This document shows, piece by piece, positions 11,179-21,780 of a stretch of 64,000 nt of DNA. Where the stretch lies: contig CM055113.1 of the NCBI GenBank assembly GCA_029204225.1, forward strand, positions 7,285,852 through 7,349,851, given 5' to 3'. Within the stretch, counting starts at the first letter, position 1. Every line of letters begins with the position of its first letter. Both the position numbers and the translations under genes were made by a program. The stretch comes from Diphasiastrum complanatum. Its lineage: Eukaryota > Streptophyta > Lycopodiopsida > Lycopodiales > Lycopodiaceae. The notes beneath the pieces are model-generated. The model did not search any database. It was given only the letters and a program-made list of their open reading frames with translations, and had not been told where the DNA came from.

Positions 11179-11481
11179 TGCCTCCTCTCTTTTCACTCCC
11201 TCCTCCACAAAGCAAACACCAAGAAGCAGTCTTTTACTGGAAAGAGAAAACCCACTAAGCTTTTCTTAGGAGTGAGCTCAGCTCTGCTTCTCAGTCATAA
11301 AAAGAACAGCAAATTGTAAGGAACTGAAAAAAGAAGCTCCTCCCCCTTCATGACCAACTCAAGCAACAGCAGCTCCAAGAAAAAGCAGGAGGAAAATGGA
11401 GAAGATGGAAGGGAAGTAGAGAGTCAGGCTGAAGGGGACTTAACCGTTGCCAAAGATTCTAATCATTTGAAAGAGGAGAGA

Positions 11482-11513
<32 letters not shown>

Positions 11514-11560
11514 TGTGTGCTTTGTGCCAAATAGCCGTTGAGTGATACTATTCATCCACG
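11179..11560 (-). promoter_or_regulatory. 5' UTR and proximal promoter region of the PS1-like gene
   Basis: On the minus strand, upstream of the ATG, the sequence is pyrimidine-rich and includes a (CT)n tract (plus-strand GA run at about 11471-11513), common in plant 5' regions. No clear TATA box was found, so the transcription start is unknown. Confidence 0.4.
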
Positions 11561-11639
11561 GCCCAATCTCATGCTCTTCAGCCACAATATCAAAGAAGAA
11601 ATTTAGTGACATTAAAATAAAAATTCATAAAAATTTAGT

Positions 11640-11960
11640 GACATAAAAATAAGACGGTGCCTCACAAAACTTAATTTTTGTGCCTCCTTCATGTGCATCT
11701 TCAGAGATGCGGAAGCTGCATGTCAAATTTTTTTATAAGACCTTCAATGGGGAAGGTGCATGTAAAAAGAAATTTACGGCAAAAAAAAAGAAAGAACAAA
11801 AAGTAAAACAAGTTCTCACGTTGCAGAAGGTCACCTCGTTGGCCATTCCACTGTGAGAAGGGCCTTCGGCCGAGGGTGGGTGCGAAACGCCCTTCCTCGG
11901 CCGAATGGCCTTGGAGGGTGAACCTCCCTGTAATTGTCATTCGGCTGAAATTAAGCCCTT
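11640..11960. repeat. Dispersed repeat with GC-rich foldback, upstream of the PS1-like gene
   Basis: This block shares the order GCATGTAAAAA, TTTA(C/T)G(G/A)CAAAAAA, an A-rich run, then GAAGGGCCTTC with a block at 36040-36250. It contains a foldback at 11861-11908 with arms TCGGCCGAGG (11866-11875) and CCTCGGCCGA (11895-11904). It sits about 460-780 bases upstream of the ATG. The type of element is unknown; no terminal repeats were established. Confidence 0.4.
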
Positions 11961-12084
11961 TTTGGGCCCTATATTATTTTGCATAATATAGAGCCCCAAA
12001 TTTATTTTATTCTTTTTTAATGGAAATGCATGCTCAACGACATGTATGCTGCCTTCGCGTATTGTGTGAGAGAAAAAGCTGCCT

Positions 12085-12132
<48 letters not shown>
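12085..12132. repeat. (GA)n microsatellite
   Basis: An almost pure GA dinucleotide run, broken once by GACAG near its start. Confidence 0.95.
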
Positions 12133-12135
<3 letters not shown>

Positions 12136-13683
12136 TGGCTGTCATATCAAGAAAACATGTTATTCTTTTGCCTCTTAGAAAGTGATTTTTGATAAGATTA
12201 AGCTTCAAAGAAATTCATCCACATTTGTAGTGTGAAACTTTTGCACCTATGATAGTGCATTAATCAGGTCATGAGTTTAAGCATGAGGCACAAAGAGGCC
12301 ATTTCATTTAATTACTAGAAACTAATACTCCTTATCTTCTTCCTCATCGAAGGGCTTTACTGTCACAAATGAGCTCTAGAGATACTCACATTTCAGTATG
12401 CGAGGCTTTTGCAATGGTATATTACTTCTAGGCAGTGGGATATATCATGTGAGCAACAAAGAAGAAAAATTGATAAGTTTATCACAAAGTAACGAATATC
12501 ACAACGATGTACGTAGAACACAAAATAGATCTTTACATTTCATGACTTGTTTTACACAATGGCATCATTATCATATAATGACCAATTTATTTTATGCACC
12601 TTCTTCAAAATCGAAGTTAGCCAAGGCTACAAAAGTGAATGTTTAATACAAATATTGGGCACATTGAGTTTATATTTAAGAGTCTAGACAACAACATTAG
12701 AATTTAGGATGCTTATGATATTACTAGCAAAGACTTATTTTTAGCAAATGCTCAAGCATCTTTTATCACGTCAAACTTGACCTTGCTAGTCAGGGTGACA
12801 ATTGCAAAGAGGTTGAAGATTTTGTGGTCCATCAGCTGGCACACAAAACGTCCCACTCAAAATTGTCTTTGACAATTTGAGGCAATCAATTGTAAAAATT
12901 ACAGCAAATAAGGATCCTAAAACACTTGAAATGATGAGGGAAACAATAGATTATGATTTCATAAGATTAGCACAAGTTGAACCATCAAAATCCATCAAAA
13001 ATCTATGCTTGAACCTCACTAAATGGCCCAAATCCTTGAAGAAGGCTTCACACGTGTGAAAGTACGGCCTCCCACAGTCTGAGTACTGTACACCAGACCT
13101 ACATTCAATCCTATAATCATTAGTAATCACAAGTACTCAAACAATTATGAACATAGAGAGCAATTGCACCATTATGAGAGAAAAAACATGAAATTGCTTG
13201 ATTGATTTTGGTGAGATATCATCACCTATATATACATGATCCATCACGGTTTTGGGCAGGTATGAGTAGCCCTAAACCTATCCCTAATGCTAATTTTGGT
13301 GGATCTTTCATCCCTACTAAGTTAGGGTTGGAATCTTGGAGATCCCTCAACAATGCAAAAATTACCAAAAATAGCTCCTATTTTTTCTCCCTTGTATCTA
13401 AGCATAATTTGGACACATTCCAAAGGTTCTAACACTTAGGTCTACTTGAGAACATCCTTATGAATGGAATCCTATGCTATTTGGCACGTGTGACAAGCCA
13501 CATCATGACCATCTAACTATTTACAAGTCATATGACCAAAACTAGTCAAGCTAGAATTGTGAATTTTTAACATCAATAGCATGTGTATATGCTTGCTATG
13601 CATGCTTAGAAATGCAAATCGTCAAGCCATCTTAAGATTTTTCCATGTTGAGTGGAAGTCCTGAAAGAACTGCATGATAAAAT

Positions 13684-13687
<4 letters not shown>
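12133..13687. other. Spacer with no recognisable gene
   Basis: AT-rich DNA. Small frames exist (for example 12877-13059) but show no domain, codon pattern or splice context that I can support. A CACACGTGTG palindrome occurs at about 13049-13058. Confidence 0.5.

Positions 13688-13745
<58 letters not shown>
13688..13745. repeat. (GA)n microsatellite
   Basis: Pure GA dinucleotide run of about 29 units, 20 bases left of a long inverted repeat. Confidence 0.97.
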
Positions 13746-13748
<3 letters not shown>

Positions 13749-13762
13749 GACAATTACATCAA

Positions 13763-13880
13763 GTAATGGTCAATTGGTTGAGCCATTACCATAAATAATA
13801 CCTGGGTAGCTCGTGGCCTCTGCCACTCGCTGCCCGGGTCCCAGATTATTTATGGTAATGGCCCACCCAATGGCCATTAT
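13763..13880. repeat. Long foldback (inverted repeat), MITE-like or hairpin RNA-like
   Basis: Perfect 17-bp arms CCATTACCATAAATAAT (13783-13799) and its reverse complement (13845-13861) enclose a 45-base centre that folds again, with GTGGC-CTCT-GCCAC at the tip. The pairing also extends outwards: AATGGTCAATTGGTTGAG on the left pairs imperfectly with CCCACCCAATGGCCATT on the right. The outer right sequence resembles 35737-35771. This may be a small foldback transposon; a hairpin RNA precursor is possible but unsupported. Confidence 0.7.
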
Positions 13881-14434
13881 CTAATACTTCTTTATCTCGA
13901 ACTTTTTGGGCCTTGCCTTGCAAAGGCTACTATACCATGTGCCCTCTATCTAAATGATGATACTTGCATGTGAGAGCAGTTTTAGCCTAACGAATCATGA
14001 CTTGCCATGGCTAGAATAATTGTCAAATGTAGAATGAAACTTATGAGTCAAAAAAAGATAGGAGAACACTCTGTACAACTTACCACTTGGTATGTGGAGT
14101 TGTTTTCTAAAGGCATCATCTTTATCAATTAACGCACATGCAATGTTTGTCCTACAATCTTGGGACACTTTGTGCAAGCTATATTGTATAGTCTCTCCTC
14201 TATGATAGACTTCATCCTATTTTCACAAAATACACCTAACACAACACTAAAAAAACATTGTTATCTTTTATAACACTTGTAAATAAACCTGACAAATAAT
14301 TTGATGAGAAAAAATAAATGATATACAATGTAAAGAAAATTGATTAGTTTTAAAATTCATTGTCATTGGTTGGATTTGCAAGTGCACCCAACTTTGTTTG
14401 ACATCTACATTTTAAGACCATGGCATGAACTGTT

Positions 14435-14687
14435 AGTTAGAATTAAAGTAGAATCATTGTGTTAATGTACTGGGGTCCTATCAGTGGATAAGGATCAGTT
14501 GGCCTCGCCACGAGGCAAGTCGATGGGACACGCGTCCCGCCAATGGCAACCTGGGTCATGCATGGGTTGCTTGAGTGAACAACTATATGTACAGTGTAAT
14601 TTCATTTTGAGAAATACAGTTGCTATGTGAGCTTGTTGTGGAGAGTGTCTTCTGTCTGTGTTACTGTGTAGCATGATCTGTGTTCCT
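14435..14687 (+). repeat. 5' LTR of Ty1/copia element B
   Basis: This 253-bp block matches 17872-18125 with about 16 differences counted by eye, roughly 94% identity. Both copies begin AGTTAGAATTAAAG and end GATCTGTGTTCCT. The pair flanks copia coding sequence in the same orientation. The usual TG...CA ends and a target-site duplication are not clear, so true termini may be shifted by a few bases. No standard PBS is visible downstream. Confidence 0.88.
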
Positions 14688-14847
14688 GTGCTAAGAGTTC
14701 GGGGTTTACGGCGGGTTGAAAAGCGGCGAGTGGCCTGGTAAGGGAAAAAGTGCAGGTCATTATTTTCAACTTCTGACATCACTGTTGGCCTCGACATGCT
14801 GTTCTTAGCCTAAGGCAGAAGTTTCAAGCAGTTTTGGGAAGGCAAAC

Positions 14848-15372
14848 ATGGGAGAGTCCATTTTGAGTGAAAGTAGCAAATTGGATGGGATTTCCAACTA
14901 TGCAGTGTGGAAATTCAAAATAAAAAACATACTGATGGAGAAAGACGTGTGGGAAGTCGTCACAGGTGATGAGAGAAGGCCACCAAATGAAGCAGATATC
15001 AAAGTGTTCGACAAAAGGATGAGGAAAGCTTTGACCTTCATTAACTTGTCAATGAAGGATCACATCATTACCCACATTTGTGATGCTGTTACACCCAGGC
15101 AGACATGGGATGTGCTAAAGGAGCAGTTCAAGACGTCAAATCCGTCAAGAATCATGTTTCTGAAGTCAAAGTTGAATAGTGCCCGCATGGAGCAAGGAGA
15201 GCACATTCAGACGTACATGACCAGAATCAAGACAATGAGAAATGAACTGCATTCTATTGGTGAGCGCATACGTGATGTGGAACTGGTGCACAATGCATTG
15301 TGTGGCATTGCAGAACCCTATCAAATGTTTGTGTACAAGAGAAGAACAACGGCGAGAAATGTTGAAGGCTAG
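14848..15372 (+). pseudogene. copia B gag (UBN2-type)
   Basis: From the ATG the frame reads through the copia gag domain: LDGISNYAVWKFKIKNILME, WEVVTGDERRPP, then ALTFINLSMKDHIITHI, TPRQTWDVLKEQF, and SKLNSARMEQGEHIQTYMTR with MRNELHSIGERI. A frameshift near 15340 moves the remainder into another frame (to 15538), which carries the Lys-rich stretch GKGKGKKKSKQ and ends at KCFHCGKKG. Only the first two cysteines of the CCHC knuckle remain. Confidence 0.88.
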
Positions 15373-15538
15373 ATGTCAAAATACTGACGATCAGGCACTT
15401 GCGACATGCCAAAAACAAGGCAAGGGCAAGGGCAAGAAGAAGTCTAAGCAGCAATTTGCAAGTCTCAGGAGGACGAGGGATCTTCCAGTAAAACTAGGAA
15501 GAAAGACAAGTGCTTCCACTGTGGTAAAAAGGGCTTAG

Positions 15539-16312
15539 ATGAAACTACCAAAAGATTTTTGGTCAGAAGCATGTAGCACGGCACTCTATCTTCAAAATAG
15601 AAGTCCTACCATTGCCATACCAAAGATAACACCTGAGGAAGCATTCACGAAGAAGAAGCCAAAGGTGAACCACTTGCGAATCTTTGGATGTAAGGCCTTT
15701 GTACACATTCCTAAGGAAGAGACACGTAAACTTGATGTAAAAGCTATTAAGTGCATATTCCTAGGATATGATGATCGTGTGAAAGGCTATAGATGTTTTG
15801 ATCCAGTGGAAAACAAAATCTATATAAGCCGTGATGTTATCTTTGATGAATCCAAGATGTATGAAGACGAGGATCCTGAGAAGATAGACACATCCACTGG
15901 GAAAGATGGTATAGTGAGGATACCACCTGATGATGATCCATTCATTGACCTTCCGAGTGATGAACATGAGGATACATCTCAAGATACTACTACTCAACCT
16001 CAAGAAACAGGTTGGAGAGGTAGGGACAATCCTTTTGGTGCAAGAAAGATTGAAGTTGCAGGTGACAAACACAAGGAGAAGGATGTACTATGGGATACAT
16101 TTTCACCAAGAAGCCGATCACCTAATAGGAAGCTCCCTAAGTGGTTTGAGAGATTGTTGGAGAGCCGCGACATAGATGACTTTCCAGGATCATCTAACCA
16201 GGGAGAGCTACGAAGATCAACAAGAGAGAAGACACTACCTGAAAGGTATGAAGCAAATTATGCTCTCTTATCTAGCATTATTCAAAGCAAAGGAACCTTC
16301 GACTTATGGTGA
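15539..16312 (+). pseudogene. copia B integrase C-terminal part and linker to RT
   Basis: Begins within the integrase C-terminal region (LPKDFWSEACSTALYLQNRSP) and continues with LRIFGCKAFVHIPKEETRKLD, CIFLGYDDRVKGYRCFDP and ISRDVIFDESKMYEDED. An acidic linker with LRRSTREKTLPERYEAN leads to RT. The catalytic D,D-E part that should precede it is deleted. The ATG at 15539 is an accident of the deletion junction rather than a native start. Confidence 0.88.
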
Positions 16313-16330
16313 AGCGAAGGATGATGTTAT

Positions 16331-17871
16331 TTGGGGGCCATGGGAGAGGAGATGGAGTCAATTGCTAAACATAGCACATGGGACTTAGTAGAACCACCAG
16401 TTGGCAAGAAACCCATTGGTTGCAAATGGGTATACATGACTAAGTACCATGCAGATGGAAGTATAGCAAAGCACAAAGCAAGATTGGTGATCAAAGGGTA
16501 CGCACAAAATAAGGGCATTGACTATGAGGGGACCTTTGCGACGGTTTGTAAGTGGAATACTCTACGTCTACTTATTGCTTTAGCTTCACATTTTGGTTGG
16601 CCTTTGCATCAGATGGATGTGAAATCTGCTTTTCTAAATGGTGAGTTAGAAGAAGAAGTGTTCATGGATCAACCTGAAGGCTTTGTAACGAAGGGATAGG
16701 AAAATAAAGTATGTTGCTTGAAAAAGCGCTTTATGGTCTTAAACAAGCACCACGTGCATGGTATAGCAGGATTGATGGCTACTTTCGAAGGGGATGGTGA
16801 GAACACATTTTGATCCAAATCTATATGTCTTATGCTTTGATGGTATGGTTGCTTTGATTGCTCTTTATGTTGATGACTTGATTATTACGGGAAATCATCA
16901 AGAGATGATAGACATGACCAAGAAAGACCTCGTGGAACAATTCGAGATGACAGATCTCAATCTGATGCATTACTGCCTTGGAGTAGAAGTGTGGCAAAAA
17001 GGACATGAAGTGGGTTTAACACAGGTGAAGTATGTCAAAGAGTTGCTGCACATGTTTAGGTTGCAGGATTGCAAACCAGTAAACACTCCTATTGAACCAG
17101 GTAAAAAGCTTTCTAAGCTTGATGAGTCACAGTCATTTGATGCTACAACTATATATAGACAGTTAGTAGGGAGCTTGATTTACCTTACCACAACTAGACC
17201 AGATATATGTTATGTTATTGGCATTGTAAGTCAGTTTATGACAGCGCCTACGAAAATGCATTGGAAGGCAACTAAAAGAATTTTGCGTTATGTGAAAGGC
17301 ACTTCAGAGTATGGGTTGATTTACAGGAAGCATGATGGTTTACCTGAGTTGTGTGGCTATGTGGATGTGGATTGGGGAGGTGACTATGATGATCGTAGAT
17401 CCACCACAGGGTATGTATTCCAATTTTGTGGTAGTTGTTTTTCCTGGTCTAGTAAGAAGCAAAGTACAATTGTTCTTTCCACCACAGAAGCAGAGTATAA
17501 GACAATGGTAGTGCAGCACAGGAAGCTATATGATTGAGACAAATCTTGGAAGAAATTGGCATGAAGCAGAAAAATCCCACGACTTTACATAGCGACAGTC
17601 AGAGTGGCATTCAGCTAGCAAAGAATCCAGTGTTCCATGCGAGAACTAAACACATTGAGATTCAGTATCACTTCATACGTGAGAGGCTGCTGAGTCGTGA
17701 AATTCATGTTGTTCATTGTAGCACAGAAGAACAACTAGGTGATATTTTCACTAAGCCACTTACTGGAGAAAAGTTTGATAAGTTTAGATCAAGATTTCTA
17801 TACTTAAAGTTTGTTGACTTTAAAGCTATGTATATGACTGTATAAAAAGTAGACTCTACTTTAAGGGAGAG
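16331..17871 (+). pseudogene. copia B reverse transcriptase and RNase H
   Basis: RT starts with EMESIAKHSTWDLVEPP and KPIGCKWVYMTKYHADGSI, then HQMDVKSAFLNGELEEEVFM. It breaks by a stop at 16699 and a frameshift before 16794, then resumes with ALYVDDLIITG (the YVDD catalytic motif, near 16866). RNase H includes RPDICYVIGIVSQFM, RRSTTGYVF and LSTTEAEYKTM, another frame change at about 17530, then LHSDSQSGIQLAKNPVFHAR and EEQLGDIFTKPL. PPT-like AAGGGAGAGA lies just before the 3' LTR. Confidence 0.9.
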
Positions 17872-18125
17872 AGTTAGAATTAAAGTAGAATCACTGTGTT
17901 ACTGTATTGTGGGTCCTATCAGTGGATAAGGATCAGTTGGCCTCACCACAAGGCAAGTCGACGAGACACGCGTCCCCCCAACGGCAACCTGGGTCAGGCA
18001 TGGGTTGCCTGAGTGAACAACTATATGTACAGTGTAATTTCATTTTGAGAAATACAGTTGCTATGTGAGCTTGCTATGGAGAGTGTGTTCTGTCTGTGTT
18101 ACTGTGTAGCATGATCTGTGTTCCT
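17872..18125 (+). repeat. 3' LTR of copia element B
   Basis: Second copy of the 14435-14687 sequence, preceded by a purine-rich AAGGGAGAGA. The end GTGTTCCT abuts unrelated AT-rich DNA. Confidence 0.88.
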
Positions 18126-18219
18126 CCAATTTTTTAATTGATTCTCAATCTTTTTTAAATTTGAATAGTTAGGGAGGTAGAAATTGGCCAATAGGAATTG
18201 AGGCCAAGACCCTCCAATC

Positions 18220-18600
18220 GACTATATAAGTGGTAGTTTTGAATCATTGTACATGTTCTCTCTTCATTTCAATACAAGCAGGTTGTCCCTCTTATGGAAT
18301 GGATCATGAATGTCCTTGCTCTCTATCACTTTTTCTCCATCTCTCATGCTTTCTTTGTGTTTGCTAATTGTTAGAATTGATGCTTATTGGGATTGAATGT
18401 TCTTATGCTTTTTATGAGAGAAAAGAGGATAGAGAAGGGCGAGTTTCTATCTTTATGGATTAGGGTTAATGGATGTAGTGTTAATGCTTAGTGTTAATGG
18501 ATCTTAGTGATAGTGTGCACATGCTGGATTATGAATTTTGTTATCGCTCTCATGACAACGAACCTCCGCGTGACAACTAACCCCGTCTCCTTGATGCTTG
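18220..18600 (+). repeat. Direct repeat, copy 1 (LTR-like)
   Basis: About 380 bp that recurs at 19231-19613 in the same orientation with scattered differences. Both copies share a TATA-like element (CTATATAAG here), CAATCATTGTACATGTTCTCTC, CTTATGGAATGG and a tail ending in TGACAACTAACC and GTCTCCTTGATG. TATA followed by a short leader-like stretch suggests LTRs of a short or gutted element, but TG/CA ends, PBS and PPT were not found. Confidence 0.6.
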
Positions 18601-19230
18601 TGTGCTTGGATCTAGGCAATAAATGGAAGGATTTGGGTGTACAAATGGATCAAATAAGTATCCATATCCCAAATTGGCCCATAATCAATCAAGATTATAG
18701 TTGGACAATTTTAGTGGATTTGCTCTCCAGCTTATGCTTATGAGTATGCTTTGAAAAGAAATTTTTTGGATTTATTAGGATTTTTAAGAAGTCAAAATTG
18801 CTGAAAACCTTAAAGTTACAATTTGAAAGCCCCTTTGAATGAGATCAAAAATAATTATTTTGTGATTTCTAATGTTCATTCTATGTTTAAGTAAATTAGC
18901 AAGATTATGGTTTGCAAATAAACTCACAACATAATATTGAGTGAAAATATGTGTGTCAAAGAATGTGAGATCCATGATATTGAATAACTCAAAGTGACAT
19001 ATCCAACTATAATACATTCAATCGTCCAACTTCTATTGACCATTATGTGGTAGGTGATATGTTCTCTATTTAGAATATAAAAAAATTTACTTGATATCGA
19101 TTATGAAGGTAAATGATTTTATATTTATCAATGTCAGCCTTACATTTAGTAACATTCTCACAATTCATCCATCAGTCATGGAATTTTCTTGATCTTCTTC
19201 AAAGCCAAAATCCATCTTGGTTAATTGGGG

Positions 19231-19613
19231 CTATTGTATAAGTCGTACTTTTCAATCATTGTACATGTTCTCTCGTCACATCAATACAAGTAGGTTTGCC
19301 CTCTTATGGAATGGCTTAAGAATGTCCTTGCTCTCTATTTTCTCTTCCTCCATCTCTCATGCCTTCTTTGTGTTTTCTAATTGTTGGATTTGATGCTTAT
19401 TGGGATTGAATGTTCTTATGCTTTTTATGAGAGAAAAGAGGAGAGAGAAGGGCAAGTTTCTATTTTTATGGATAAGGGTTAATAAAAGTAGTGTTAACGC
19501 TTAGTGTTAATGGATCTTAGTGATAATGTGCACATGTTGGATTGTGAGTTATGCTATCGCTCTCATGGGAACGAACCTCCTCGTGACAACTAACCTTGTC
19601 TCCTTGATGGTTG
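19231..19613 (+). repeat. Direct repeat, copy 2 (LTR-like)
   Basis: Second copy of 18220-18600, with about 630 bp of non-coding sequence between the copies. Its right end abuts the copia C LTR remnant at 19614. Confidence 0.6.
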
Positions 19614-19946
19614 ATAGTAAAAGTGTCTCCTTTGCTAAAGTTAGGTGAAATGCAGCATGTAATAAGAAAGTTATTCCTTGACCTAATGTGTAGCCTAAGT
19701 CTATTTCCTAGAGTTATGCCAAGTAGGTACATGGTTGGTCAAAATCTCACCACAATTTTAGGTGTAGGTCCTATAATCTAGGAATCACTACCAAATGGAC
19801 TTGACCAACTCTGTAAATTTGACCTAGCCTCTATTAGGATTGGGTTTCCACATGGCATCTTGGCCTTACATGTGTGGAACCCAATTATACACAATATTTA
19901 CAATGTTCTACATGGCTAGATCTACCAAATTAGGCTATTTTTCACA
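19614..19946 (-). repeat. 3' LTR remnant of copia element C
   Basis: On the minus strand it begins TGTGAAAAATAGCC at 19946, preceded by the purine-rich GAGGAGGAG. It is clearly related to the plus-strand LTR at 62591-62960: both contain GGTAGTGATTCCTAGATTATAGG and CACCTAACTT. Its far end is cut at about 19613 by the direct repeat. Confidence 0.75.
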
Positions 19947-20111
19947 CTCCTCCTCAATTCTAGCCTTGGAAACAATAATGTATCTATATAAAATTCTAAG
20001 ACCTAATCTTAACATTAGAAATGAATCATATCTAGGTTTAGAAGATGACTAATCAGCCCCCAAAGATGATGACATGATCTATCACCATATCCAAGATAGA
20101 GTTTCTTTGAA

Positions 20112-21092
20112 TTAGTTCATAACAATTTTTAGATCTAAAAACTTGTTCTCAAATGAGTCATTACACATCTTATCTTCAACTTCCGTTTTGATGAAGCCCT
20201 CAAATTGTCTCATGTAGTTCTCATAGCAAAATGGTTCATCGAGCATTGAAGTAAGAAAAGTGTTGAAAGTGAATGGTTGAGAATCTTCCCCTTGATTACC
20301 TTTGCCAAGAAAAGTGAGCCTTGAAGGCTCGGCCCTTGCCTTTGTGGATCTTGTTGGAGCACTTGATCTTTGAGGGGGATCCTCAAGATCTCCATCACTT
20401 TGTTGCTCCTCCTCAATCCTTGCCAGATCATTGACACCAAGGTTGTTGATTTCACTTTCATTCACACCAGATACTAGATAGATCCAAGCATTTCTTATAT
20501 AAACATCTAAGAATATCTCATGCATCTTATCATCACTATTTGGTACATGAGAAAAAGAGTGTACATTTGAATGAATGATTTCCTCTTTTGCCATAGCAAT
20601 TTTAGCATCCAACTTAAACAAACTACCTTGTTTAACACCATTTGCTATGCAATAATCATTCTTCATGATGGAACAAACTCCATGCTTGAAGTGAACATCT
20701 AAACCATCATCCATTATTTGTCCAACATTAAGCAAGCTCTTGCTAATTAATGGTACCAAAAGGACATTGTCTAGATCCATCCTTTTGCTAGATCCTAGAC
20801 TTAATGAGATGGTACCAACACCATCTATCTTACACTCTTGATCATTTTCTAAAGAAACAAATTTATTAGCACCATTGAAAGAGAGTAAGGTTGAGAATGT
20901 GTCCTTTTGGAAAGTCATGTGGGAGCTAGCCCCACTATTAATCCACCAAGTGTCCTTTGAGTTGTTTTTGCTTGTTGGAGTGGATGTAGATACCATCAAA
21001 GATGAGATCTCCTCATCTTCATCCTCTTCATATGCAAGGTTCCCTTGTTTGTCCTCCAAGTCGTCTGTCTCTGACGTTTGTGCTGAGCCATA
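20112..21092 (-). pseudogene. copia C protease / pre-integrase region with fused linker
   Basis: An acidic leader (DDLEDKQGN, EEDEDEEISS) precedes the protease signature WWINSGASSHM, in which the catalytic Asp of the usual DSGAS is Asn. GVGTISLSLGSS, NVLLVPLISKSLLNVGQI and HFKHGVCSI follow, the normal pre-integrase stretch. The frame then jumps to an integrase-RT linker-like segment (LEDPPQRSSAPTRSTKARAEPSRL region) without any integrase core. The last 70 residues are unplaced. The mutated active site and missing core make it non-functional. Confidence 0.7.
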
Positions 21093-21716
21093 TGCTGAAG
21101 TCACACGTGTGGGATGCCCAACACATGTATTTTTGATCTCCTAAGCACAATAACACCATAAAGATCAGACTAGCATTGGTTGTCAATAGGAAAGCTGATC
21201 ATACAAGCAATATTATTGTGTTACAAGCAAGATCTATCAACAAAACATAAGACAAAGCATCATAAATGCCTCTACTCGACTAGAGAGAGAAAATAGCAAG
21301 TACAAAACTTGTGGAGAAAGAGAGGGCACAAAGAGCTTGGGCACAAAGAGCTTGTCTCCAAATTTGCATTACACACAAATTTCATCATTTTCTCAATGAG
21401 AGTACATCACATATATATAGATCCATGGACTCTTCTCCTACTCTGAGTTGAATTGGAGTTGTGGATCCACCTCTCAAGCTATCTAGACTTATCCAAGCCA
21501 CCTCACTATGTCTAATTGTGCCACATAGTCTTTTCATGCATTAAATGTGGCATGTAAAGTACAAATGGCAATTCCTATGGTAGCTTGAGTTTCCACTTAT
21601 ACCTACCTTGAATATTTTATTCTAAGATGGGTCTTTACTAAGCCAAAAGAGCTCAATTCATCTTTGGCATTTTTAGGACCCATACAACATTAGATAGATT
21701 TTTCAATATTTTGACA
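21093..21716 (-). repeat. 3' LTR of copia D (624 bp)
   Basis: Starts (minus) TGTCAAAATATTGAAAAATC at 21716 and ends ACACGTGTGACTTCAGCA at 21093. It matches the 5' LTR closely except that it lacks a segment of roughly 200 bp present there (about 24840-25055). Confidence 0.93.
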
Positions 21717-21780
21717 CTCCTCCTAAAAATGTATCTAATGTGGATCAAGCATTGATCTTGAGATAAGACCAATATTAGAC

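Larger units (their letters stand above)
14435..18125 (+). mobile_element. Ty1/copia retrotransposon B, internally deleted
   Basis: Two LTRs enclose gag, the end of integrase, reverse transcriptase and RNase H in copia order (integrase before RT). Protease and the integrase catalytic core are missing: near 15537 the frame passes from the first half of the gag zinc knuckle straight into the integrase end. RT and RNase H are further broken by stops and frameshifts. It is therefore a non-autonomous, decaying copy. LTR divergence of several percent argues that insertion is not recent. Confidence 0.92.

Noticed and set aside
11020-11319. Plus-strand frames of 78-99 residues
   Set aside because: Antisense to exon 1 and the 5' UTR of the PS1-like gene.
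12877-13059. 60-residue plus-strand frame
   Set aside because: Too short, no motif, no neighbouring exon-like sequence.
13800-13844. A tRNA gene in the centre of the 13.8-kb foldback
   Set aside because: GGGTAGCTCGTGG and CCGGGTCCCAG recall tRNA boxes, but the spacing is far too short and the sequence is better explained as hairpin pairing.
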